Assembly: GCA_019359725.1 (NCBI GenBank)
Contig: JAHHGR010000042.1
Coordinates: 1 to 40,402 of the forward strand
Direction: 5' to 3'
DNA from: Aphanocapsa lilacina HA4352-LM1
GTDB lineage: Bacteria; Cyanobacteriota; Cyanobacteriia; Gloeobacterales; Gloeobacteraceae
Length of the DNA: 40,402 nucleotides
Shown one piece after another: positions 34,488 through 40,402 of this stretch; the first letter of the stretch is position 1, and every line of letters starts with the position of its first letter. The position numbers were made by a program, and so were the translations under genes. The notes beneath the pieces are model-generated. The model did no database searches and was not told the DNA's origin. It saw only the letters and a program-made list of their open reading frames with translations.

Positions 34488-34516
34488 GGAACGATGATTG
34501 CCAAGGTGATCGTTCC
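34488..34516. repeat. Hairpin between leuB and the stress-protein gene
   Basis: GGAACGAT (34488-34495) and ATCGTTCC (34509-34516) form a perfect eight-pair stem with a 13-base loop. No T-run follows on the forward strand. It may stabilise the leuB 3' end or act as an operator. Confidence 0.45.
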
Positions 34517-34663
34517 TAGAGCGGTCTTGCTAAGATTTCAAAGCCCGAGCGTGCAGGGCGAGCATCGGAGTGGACCATGTTTACAAGGCGCAAGCTGCGC
34601 AGTTCCAGCCCAAAAACCATCGAGCAGAGCGCTCCCCTCTTCGGACGGGAACAGGAAACTTCT

Positions 34664-35089
34664 ATGCTGAAAAACGTTCTGGTCGCCGTGGACAGCTCCG
34701 AGTTCGCCTGGCGGGTGATCGAGGCGCTCGCGCACCTGCAACTGGCGCCCAACTGCCTGGTAGTGCTTGCCCACATCGTGCCGCCGCCGACCTCCGAAGA
34801 TTTTGTTGAAGCCGACGTGCCTCACACCCAACAAGAAGGGGTGCCGATGGCCGTCGAGGCCGAAAGCTGGCTCGATACGCTGAGTGTAGAGATCGACTAT
34901 CCCACCGCCCAGGAAATCGTCACCGGCGACGCCGCCGAGGAGATCGTGCGCCTCGCGGGGATTCATCGCTGCGAACTGATTTTGATCGGCTCGCGCGGCC
35001 TGAAGGGTCTCACCCGCATCATCCAGGGCTCCGTCAGCTCCCAGGTGGTGGCCGATGCCCCCTGCTCCGTGTACGTCGTGCGCTCGTAG
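34664..35089 (+). CDS. Universal stress protein (UspA family)
   Basis: About 141 residues with the Usp alpha/beta fold: KNVLVAVDSSEFAWRVIEAL at the start, and the ATP-binding type signature GSRGLKGLTRIIQGSVSSQVV near the end (G-2x-G-9x-G-S/T pattern). Start at ATG 34664, preceded by AGGAAA. An in-frame ATG at 34577 would add a 29-residue basic leader without an obvious role. Expressed alone, after the hairpin at 34488. Confidence 0.9.
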   Translation: MLKNVLVAVDSSEFAWRVIEALAHLQLAPNCLVVLAHIVPPPTSEDFVEADVPHTQQEGVPMAVEAESWLDTLSVEIDYPTAQEIVTGDAAEEIVRLAGIHRCELILIGSRGLKGLTRIIQGSVSSQVVADAPCSVYVVRS

Positions 35090-35138
35090 CAAAAGGTTTC
35101 AGGTGTCGGGATTGCAACTGACAACCACTCCCAGAGCG

Positions 35139-35492
35139 CTACTCCGACGCTTCGTAGTAGCGGCAACCGTCGCAGGGGCCGCCGGGGTTTTGGGCGCAGC
35201 GGATCAGCGGCGAGCGGGCATTGAAGCGGCAGGTCGGATCGCCAATCACCCAGGCGCCCTGGTGGAGTTTGCGCTCGCCCAGGGTGCCCTGGGCCGGTTG
35301 CACATAGAGCACGATATGGTCGAGCCGGTAGCGGCCAGAGCGCAGGCTGTAGCGGTGGCGGCGTTCGAGCACCGCGTAGATTGCCCCTTCGACCTCGACA
35401 AAACTGCCGGGCTGCTGCGTGGGAGGAACCATCACCTCGCCCACACACTGGGCGGTGTCGGTGCGGTAAATCTGGGTCGGCAACAGATTCAT
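35139..35492 (-). CDS. DUF6464-like conserved cyanobacterial protein
   Basis: A 117-residue protein. The core YAVLERRHRYSLRSGRYRL, then HIVLYVQ and GDPTCRFNARSPLIRCAQNPGGPCDGCRYY resembles the cyanobacterial family DUF6464 (recalled). Four Cys residues in the final third (C-x10-C-x8-C-x2-C) suggest a metal site or disulfides. Divergent from rpe. The function is unknown. Confidence 0.75.
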   Translation of the reverse strand: MNLLPTQIYRTDTAQCVGEVMVPPTQQPGSFVEVEGAIYAVLERRHRYSLRSGRYRLDHIVLYVQPAQGTLGERKLHQGAWVIGDPTCRFNARSPLIRCAQNPGGPCDGCRYYEASE

Positions 35493-35603
35493 ATCGCAAT
35501 ATGTTAGCTGATTGTTTACTTCGCCATAACCTGGCGCAGGACCCGGTCCCCTTAATTAAAAGTAGTAAACTGGGGGGCAGACGCACCAGGAGGTTCTCGA
35601 CCC

Positions 35604-36302
35604 ATGGCCAAGCCCGTTGTTGTCGCCCCGTCGATTTTGTCGGCCGACTTCGCCCGCCTCGGCGAGGAGATTCATGCCATTGATGAAGCCGGAGCAGACT
35701 GGATCCACGTCGATGTTATGGACGGGCGCTTCGTGCCCAACATCACGATTGGGCCGCTCATCGTCAAGGCGATCCGGCCGGTGACCCAGAAAGTGCTCGA
35801 TGTGCACCTGATGATTGTCGAGCCCGAGAAGTACATCGCCGATTTTGCTAAAGCGGGTGCCGACATCATCACCGTCCACTGCGAGCACAACTCGACGGTC
35901 CACCTGCACCGGGCGCTCTCGCAGATCAAAGAACTCGGTAAGCAGGCGGGCGTGTCGCTCAACCCGTCCACGCCCTTGAGCCTGATCGAGTATGTCCTCG
36001 ACCTGTGCGATCTGGTGCTGGTCATGAGCGTCAACCCCGGCTTCGGCGGCCAGAGTTTCATTCCGCAGGTGCTGCCCAAAATTGCCCGGCTCAAGGCGAT
36101 GTGCGAGGAGCGCGGCCTCGACCCGTGGATCGAAGTGGACGGCGGTCTGAAGCCTTCCAACACCTGGCAGGTACTCGAGGTGGGCGCCAACGCCATCGTC
36201 TCGGGCTCGGGGGTGTTTGGCGTCGGCCCGGCCCGCTACGCCGAGGCGATCGAAGGGGTGCGCACCAGCCGCCCGGCGGTGGAAGTGGCCGCCCAGGTTT
36301 AG
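35604..36302 (+). CDS. rpe: Ribulose-phosphate 3-epimerase
   Basis: A 232-residue TIM-barrel enzyme that interconverts ribulose-5-P and xylulose-5-P in the Calvin cycle and pentose-phosphate pathway. Motifs: [63 protein letters not shown] and GSGVFG. AGGAGG lies ten bases before the ATG. Full length. Confidence 0.98.
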   Translation: MAKPVVVAPSILSADFARLGEEIHAIDEAGADWIHVDVMDGRFVPNITIGPLIVKAIRPVTQKVLDVHLMIVEPEKYIADFAKAGADIITVHCEHNSTVHLHRALSQIKELGKQAGVSLNPSTPLSLIEYVLDLCDLVLVMSVNPGFGGQSFIPQVLPKIARLKAMCEERGLDPWIEVDGGLKPSNTWQVLEVGANAIVSGSGVFGVGPARYAEAIEGVRTSRPAVEVAAQV

Positions 36303-36304
36303 GC

Positions 36305-36775
36305 CTATTCTTCGAGCAGCACCACCGCGTGGCAGGCCATGGCGAGGCCCTCGCCCACGGGGCCGAGGCCCTCGTTCGTCGTGGCCTTGACGCTCAATCG
36401 GTCGAGGGGTAAACCCAGTGCGCCCGCCAGGCTCTGGCGGATGGCCAGGATATGGGGAGCGAGCTTCGGCCGCTCCGCCACCACCACCGCATCGACGTTC
36501 GACAGCCGCAGACCGCGCCCGCCCACCAGTTCGAGCACTTTTGAAAGCAGCAGCAGGCTCGAGACGTCCTGCCACTGGGGATTGCCCGGTGGGAAGTGCT
36601 GACCGATATCGCCCAGGCAGGCGGCCCCCAAAAGAGCGTCGGTGATCGCGTGGGTGAGCAGATCCGCGTCGCTGTGGCCGAGCAGACCCAGATGGTAAGG
36701 AATTTCGACACCCCCCAAAATCAAGCGCCGTCCTGCGACCAGGCGGTGAAAGTCATAGCCGTTGCCGATGCGCAT
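36305..36775 (-). CDS. ispF: 2-C-methyl-D-erythritol 2,4-cyclodiphosphate synthase
   Basis: A 156-residue MEP-pathway enzyme for isoprenoids. The zinc ligands D8 and H10 (GNGYDFH) and H42 ([11 protein letters not shown]) are in place, as are the [12 protein letters not shown] and KATTNEGLG motifs. ATG 36775 gives the normal length; a longer reading frame upstream is the shadow of the hydrolase gene. It starts one base after the hydrolase stop, so the two form an operon. Confidence 0.97.
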   Translation of the reverse strand: MRIGNGYDFHRLVAGRRLILGGVEIPYHLGLLGHSDADLLTHAITDALLGAACLGDIGQHFPPGNPQWQDVSSLLLLSKVLELVGGRGLRLSNVDAVVVAERPKLAPHILAIRQSLAGALGLPLDRLSVKATTNEGLGPVGEGLAMACHAVVLLEE

Positions 36776-36776
36776 T

Positions 36777-37646
36777 TCAGACCCTCCCACTGCCATCCAT
36801 TCTGGGGCGAAACACCTCCGCAAAGGGCAGCAATTCGTGGTGAAAAGCGTCCGGGCACTCCAGTTGGGGCAGGTGCCCGCAGTCGGGGAGAACGGCGAGC
36901 TTGTGCAGCGGCAGGGAGCGGGCGAACTTTTCTGCCCAACTGACCGGCAAAATGCGGTCCTCTGTGCCCCAGGCGATGAGCACCGGGCAGCGCACCCGGG
37001 CGAGGGCCGCGCTGTCGAGCAATCCCTGGGGGCTGAGCCGCAATAGGGCGGGGGCGATGACGCCGCGCCAGAAACTGCCGCGCACCTCCTCAGAAAGAGC
37101 CTCGGGCCGATAGAAGGCGGTGGCGAGCAGACCACCCACCAGGTCCACGCCGCTGGGGCCAAGGGTCAGCTTTTCTGGGCGGGTGGGCATGCCCTCCAGA
37201 CCGGCAGCCGCCACCAGACAAATGCCGAGCACCATTTGCGGGCGTTCGAGGTAGGCGCGCAGAGCTACCCAACCCCCGAGGCTGTTGCCCACCAGGAGGG
37301 TCGGCTGCTGTAAAGACCTCGCGAGGGCAGCCCCCATCCAGCGGGGGCTGAGTTCCCCGGCAGGAATCCCCGAGGCGCCGTGGCCCGGCAGATCGAGGGC
37401 GGTCGCTTCAAAGCCTTGCTGCGCCAGAAACGGCATTGTAAAGCGCCAGTGCTCGGAGGTGCCCCCAAGGCTGTGAACAAGCAACACCGGTGGGCCGTTG
37501 CCGGCCGTGCGACTATAGATACTGGCATCGTCCCAATTTTGGGTTCGCTCGACAAAGGCGTAAACCAGGGTGTGCGCTCCAGCTGCGATCTGTTCGTGCT
37601 TCCAGCCTAGCGCGGCGGTAGTCTGCAACACAGAACCCATTGACAA
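36777..37646 (-). CDS. Alpha/beta-hydrolase
   Basis: A 289-residue hydrolase. Oxyanion HSLGG at 58-62, nucleophile S122 in GNSLGG, the acid Asp in WGTEDRILP, and the catalytic His in [11 protein letters not shown] lid region lies at about 140-195. The opening motif and [15 protein letters not shown] resemble pigment-related or esterase-like cyanobacterial hydrolases; the substrate is not known. The start is TTG 37646 or ATG 37640. Leads the operon with ispF. Confidence 0.9.
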   Translation of the reverse strand: MSMGSVLQTTAALGWKHEQIAAGAHTLVYAFVERTQNWDDASIYSRTAGNGPPVLLVHSLGGTSEHWRFTMPFLAQQGFEATALDLPGHGASGIPAGELSPRWMGAALARSLQQPTLLVGNSLGGWVALRAYLERPQMVLGICLVAAAGLEGMPTRPEKLTLGPSGVDLVGGLLATAFYRPEALSEEVRGSFWRGVIAPALLRLSPQGLLDSAALARVRCPVLIAWGTEDRILPVSWAEKFARSLPLHKLAVLPDCGHLPQLECPDAFHHELLPFAEVFRPRMDGSGRV

Positions 37647-37700
37647 GATCTTGCACTATGCCTGCATTGGGTCCATGCGCCTCCCCACCCAAGCTAATAA

Positions 37701-37747
37701 TGAGTGGTCCGGTTTACGCCAGGCCACTTTTTTGTTTCTACCACTCA
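37701..37747 (+). promoter_or_regulatory. Leader with mutually exclusive hairpins before the HU gene
   Basis: GTGGTC (37704-37709) can pair with GGCCAC (37722-37727), followed by TTTTTT, a terminator form. The overlapping arm TGAGTGGT (37701-37708) is a perfect complement of ACCACTCA (37740-37747), which covers the first base of the ATG. The two folds cannot coexist. An exact TTGACA lies upstream at 37640-37645, but its -10 partner is weak. No Shine-Dalgarno sequence is seen. Confidence 0.5.
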
Positions 37748-38064
37748 TGAACTATCTAGAACCGCTCAACCGGCAGCAACTGCTCCAGCAGATGGCCTCA
37801 CGGGTCGACGGGTTGACCCAGAAGACCGCCGGCGCCGCCCTCGACGCGGCCCTCGAGGTGCTCGCCGATGCCCTCGCCCAGGGCCGCCCCGTCAAACTGT
37901 CCGGGTTCGGCAGTTTTCAAGTGCGCCGCCGCCCCGCCCGCACCAACATCCACCCGCGCACCGGCCAGCCGGTGGTGGTTCCTGCTGCCTGGAACGCCGT
38001 CTTTTCGCCCGCCCAGGCGCTGCGCGAGCGGCTGCGCGCCTTGCCGCACCCGCCTGAGGCGTGA
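37747..38064 (+). CDS. HU-family DNA-binding protein
   Basis: 105 residues. The HU fold is clear: helical N-terminus, then the signature GRPVKLSGFGSFQVRRRPARTNIHPRTGQPVVVPA, containing the DNA-binding arm, and a final helix. The arm tip reads TNIHPRTG rather than the usual GRNPxTG, and the C-terminus is extended by a short Pro-rich tail. HU bends and compacts DNA. ATG 37747 fits the family N-terminus; sequence upstream in frame is not protein-like. Confidence 0.92.
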   Translation: MNYLEPLNRQQLLQQMASRVDGLTQKTAGAALDAALEVLADALAQGRPVKLSGFGSFQVRRRPARTNIHPRTGQPVVVPAAWNAVFSPAQALRERLRALPHPPEA

Positions 38065-38125
38065 GCCCGCCCGGCAATCGGCCTGTTGCTGCTAGCTTGA
38101 AATTATTACCTGATTACGTATAACG

Positions 38126-38362
38126 ATGCCGATCAAAAAAGGTTCACTCGTGCGCGCCGTGCGCGACAAGCTCGACAACAGCCTGGAGGCACTCGCCAAC
38201 GACACCCGCTGGCCGTCCTATCTGTTTGAGACCGACGGCGAGGTGCTCGATATGCGTGGGGACTACGCGCTAATCAAGTTCGGTGCGGTGCCGACGCCGC
38301 CCGTCTGGCTGCGCCAGGACCAGCTTGCCGAAAGCGGTGCCGCCGCCGAGAGCACTTCGTAG
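38126..38362 (+). CDS. ndhO: NDH-1 complex subunit O
   Basis: A 78-residue soluble accessory subunit of the cyanobacterial/plastid NDH-1 complex, which drives cyclic electron flow and respiration. The sequence carries the family core [40 protein letters not shown] and [18 protein letters not shown]. It is oxygenic-phototroph specific and anchors the taxonomic call. A short Ala/Ser tail extends beyond the usual end. Confidence 0.95.
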   Translation: MPIKKGSLVRAVRDKLDNSLEALANDTRWPSYLFETDGEVLDMRGDYALIKFGAVPTPPVWLRQDQLAESGAAAESTS

Positions 38363-38420
38363 TGCTTCGGCCGCCGGATTTGCTAGCCTAAGGAAGATTT
38401 TTGGGCAGCGGGGCAGGGCG

Positions 38421-39575
38421 ATGGCGCAGCGAACGATGGCGCGACTGGTGCTGGAGGACGGCACGGCTTTTGAGGGCTGGTCGTTCGGGGCGCCGGGTAC
38501 CAGCGTGGGCGAGGTGGTCTTCAACACTGGCATGACCGGCTATCAGGAGGTGCTGACCGACCCCAGCTACTGCGGGCAGATCGTTGCCTTCACATACCCT
38601 GAACTGGGCAACACCGGCGTCAACCTTGAAGATGCCGAATCGGACCGGCCCCAGGTGCGCGGGGTGATCGCCCACAACGTCGCTGGGCGTCCCAGTTCCT
38701 GGCGTGCCACCCAGAGTCTTGGGGACTATCTGAAGGACCACGCCATCGTCGCCATCGCCGGCATCGACACCCGCGCCCTCACCCGCCACCTGCGCAGCCG
38801 CGGGGCGATGAACGGCGCCATCTCCACAGAACTCTTTACCGAGGCGTTGCTCGCCCGTCTGCAGGAGGCTCCCTCGATGCAGGGGCTCGACCTGGTGCCC
38901 CGGGTGACCACCGCCGCTCCCTACACGTGGTCGGAAAGTACCCCTGCCGACTGGCTTGCCACGCGGGCCGCCGCAGCGGAACGGCCCCTGCGGGTGGTGG
39001 CCATCGACTTCGGCATCAAGCACAATATCCTGCGCCGCCTGGCTAGCTACGGTTGCGAAGTGATCGTCGTACCGGCCGATACCGGTGTCGAAGCGATCCT
39101 TGCCTACCGGCCGGACGGCATTTTCCTTTCCAATGGCCCGGGCGACCCGGCGGCGGTGCGCTACGGCATCGAGACCGTACAGGAATTGCTCAAAAGCCGC
39201 AAGCCGATGTTCGGCATCTGCCTGGGCCACCAGATTCTGGCCCTGGCCCTGGGCGGCGAGACCTACAAACTCAAGTTCGGCCACCGCGGCCTCAACCAGC
39301 CGGCCAGCTTCAACAACCGCGTCGAAATCACCAGCCAGAACCACGGTTTCGCGGTCGATGACGCCTCGCTGGCCGGGGCAAATATCGAAATCACCCACCT
39401 CAACCTCAACGATCGGACCGTAGAGGGTCTATGCCACCGCGAACTGCCGGTCTTCTCAGTGCAGTACCATCCCGAGGCCAGCCCCGGCCCCCACGACGCC
39501 GATTACCTGTTTGCCCGATTCGTCGATCTGATGCGCGAAAAGCCGGCGGATGCCACCAGCCTAGTCGAGCTATAG
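38421..39575 (+). CDS. carA: Carbamoyl-phosphate synthase small subunit
   Basis: A 384-residue glutaminase subunit that feeds ammonia to CarB for arginine and pyrimidine synthesis. The N-terminal domain shows [18 protein letters not shown] and [19 protein letters not shown]. The class I amidotransferase triad is C267 (GICLGHQ), H350 and E352 (YHPEASPGP). ATG 38421 fits the family; upstream in-frame codons overlap ndhO in another frame. carB is not nearby, which is common in cyanobacteria. Confidence 0.97.
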   Translation: MAQRTMARLVLEDGTAFEGWSFGAPGTSVGEVVFNTGMTGYQEVLTDPSYCGQIVAFTYPELGNTGVNLEDAESDRPQVRGVIAHNVAGRPSSWRATQSLGDYLKDHAIVAIAGIDTRALTRHLRSRGAMNGAISTELFTEALLARLQEAPSMQGLDLVPRVTTAAPYTWSESTPADWLATRAAAAERPLRVVAIDFGIKHNILRRLASYGCEVIVVPADTGVEAILAYRPDGIFLSNGPGDPAAVRYGIETVQELLKSRKPMFGICLGHQILALALGGETYKLKFGHRGLNQPASFNNRVEITSQNHGFAVDDASLAGANIEITHLNLNDRTVEGLCHRELPVFSVQYHPEASPGPHDADYLFARFVDLMREKPADATSLVEL

Positions 39576-39695
39576 ATGTTTTCCAGAAGTGTTGAATTAA
39601 TGGACACTCGCACACAATTTGAGTGACCAGATCCCACACCTCTGGCTACCGAGTAATTTTCCCAGCCAAGGCACATAACTGAACGTGAGTTCGGG
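39576..39695. other. Non-coding stretch between carA and the IS remnants
   Basis: No gene is visible. The last bases (about 39675-39695, ACTGAACGTGAGTTCGGGT) look like the terminal inverted repeat of an IS982-family element, directly beyond the stop of the remnant on the reverse strand. Confidence 0.45.
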
Positions 39696-39889
39696 TTAAG
39701 CCAGGAGCAGCTCAGCATCCGCTGCCACCGAAGGCTTTTTCAGTTGGTGGCAGTAGGCGATCCGCCCACTCACCCAGTTCACCACAAAGGGCGTTGGGCT
39801 GCGATGTGACGGGTGTGCTCTATCTGCGCAATGTTCTTCAGCTGGTCATTGACTGCCTCCAGCAGGTGGAGTGGACCCATGGCCTGAGA
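39696..39889 (-). pseudogene. IS982-family transposase, frameshifted C-terminal remnant
   Basis: On the reverse strand one frame reads LEAVNDQLKNIAQIEHTRH and the next continues PFVVNWVSGRIAYCHQLKKP, ending at TAA 39696-39698. Together they match the IS982 family end (NDQLKNIxQIEHxRH...NFxVNxxxGxIAYxxQxKKPS) as recalled. One base is missing between the two halves. Everything before LEAVNDQ is lost, and the adjacent IS3 fragment abuts it. It cannot encode an active enzyme. Confidence 0.7.
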
Positions 39890-39896
39890 CAGATAG

Positions 39897-40334
39897 TTAA
39901 GCAGGGTCTGGCATCATCAACATCTGCTCGAACTCGGCTGGTGGCAGATAGCCAATCGCCGAATGCAACCTTTTCTGATTGTACAACTCTTCAAGAAACT
40001 CGCTGATTCTCTCTCGCGCCTCCGTCATATTCTCGTATTCAAACATATAAACCTCCTCCTGCTTCAGCGTCTTTATGAAACTCTCCGCTTTCGCATTGTC
40101 GTAGGGATTCGCCTTGCGACTCATACTGATCTCAATCTCATGCTCCTTCAACAGTCCCGTATACTCCCGCGAGGCATACTGCACTCCTCGGTCCGAATGA
40201 TGCACCAGACCAGGACGCAACGTCCGGCTCGAAAGCGCCATCCGCAACGCCTGCACCGCTAATCCGGCATCCAGGTAACTCGCCGATTCAAAAATGAAGT
40301 GCAACGCTTGAGAGCCTTCCGCTGAGGGACTCAT
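39897..40334 (-). pseudogene. IS3-family transposase OrfB, truncated by an IS30-like insertion
   Basis: The reverse-strand frame keeps the C-terminal half of the DDE integrase: second Asp in LVHHSDRGVQYAS and catalytic Glu in NPYDNAKAESFIKTLKQEEV, then the family tail RLHSAIGYLPPAEFE. The IS3 sequence begins at SYLDAGLAVQAL (base 40279). The ATG at 40334 and its first 18 codons belong to the IS30-like end, and an in-frame stop lies before them. The first Asp and the helix-turn-helix part are gone, so it is inactive. Confidence 0.85.
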
Positions 40335-40402
40335 AGAGGTATCCTGACGTTTACTACGACAACCAGGAACCCCTATGAGCTACAGCCAGCTTACCCTACC
40401 AG
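40280..40402. mobile_element. End of an IS30-like insertion sequence (right copy)
   Basis: Inverted copy of bases 1-127, inserted into the IS3 OrfB remnant at 40279/40280. It runs out of the window on the right. The terminus carries TTCAAAAATGAAGTGCAACG, followed by the leader and the transposase start at 40375. Confidence 0.65.
40375..40402 (+). CDS. IS30-like transposase, N-terminal fragment cut by the window edge
   Basis: ATG 40375 after AGGA with a suitable gap. Nine residues are visible (MSYSQLTLP), nearly the same as the left copy's MSFSQLTLL. The reading continues beyond the window. Confidence 0.5.

Noticed and set aside
38097-38124. TTGAAA-N16-TATAAC as the ndhO promoter
   Set aside because: The -10 box ends one base before the ATG at 38126, so transcription would begin inside the gene. 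Probably a chance match.

Overview
This window is chromosomal DNA from a cyanobacterium, most likely an early-branching Gloeobacter-type species. The evidence is ndhO, the split b/b' ATP synthase stalk genes, several small proteins that resemble cyanobacteria-only families, a GC-rich composition by eye, frequent GTG/TTG starts and many IS remnants. The genus is an inference from overall character; no database was searched.

Layout. Both edges carry the same ~125-bp end of an IS30-like element, in inverted orientation, with the transposase gene running outward. Next to the left copy are tRNA-Gly(TCC) and a near-perfect 33-bp palindrome that places a TATAAT box on each strand. From 0.4 to 5.5 kb lie a protein with the complete metal-ligand pattern of zinc-dependent phospholipase C plus an EF-hand and a glycine zipper, an exported amidase, a small SRPBCC-like protein, malQ, an unknown gene and a lipoprotein. 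From 5.5 to 11.8 kb there are two divergent Mn/Zn-type ABC modules. The left one has binding protein, ATPase and permease. The right one has ATPase and permease, coupled by an ATGA overlap to a membrane-anchored cyclophilin. Then come valS (12.2-14.9 kb), a PHP-domain protein and three small reverse-strand genes.

From 17.5 to 22.2 kb is the ATP synthase operon atpI-atpB-atpE-atpG(b')-atpF-atpH-atpA. It closes with a strong terminator directly after atpA and has no gamma gene there. From 22.3 to 27.3 kb are two genes for exported proteins, each broken by a net one-base loss. The second encodes a neprosin-type glutamic peptidase joined to Ca-binding FG-GAP/EF-hand repeats. From 27.4 to 35.5 kb are an MscS-type channel, an MltA lytic transglycosylase, a DprA-like protein, tRNA-Leu(CAA), an M48 peptidase, a cupin, leuB, a universal stress protein and a DUF6464-like protein. 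From 35.6 to 39.6 kb are rpe, ispF with an alpha/beta hydrolase, an HU-type protein behind a leader with two mutually exclusive hairpins, ndhO and carA. The last 0.8 kb is a nested IS graveyard: IS982, IS3 and IS30.

Themes are envelope and peptidoglycan turnover (amidase, MltA), metal uptake linked to protein folding, energy conversion (ATP synthase, NDH-1 subunit O) and central biosynthesis (LeuB, CarA, IspF, Rpe, ValS, MalQ). The most unusual items are the glycine-zipper Zn-PLC-like protein, the neprosin/FG-GAP gene, the divergent paired metal transporters and the HU leader.
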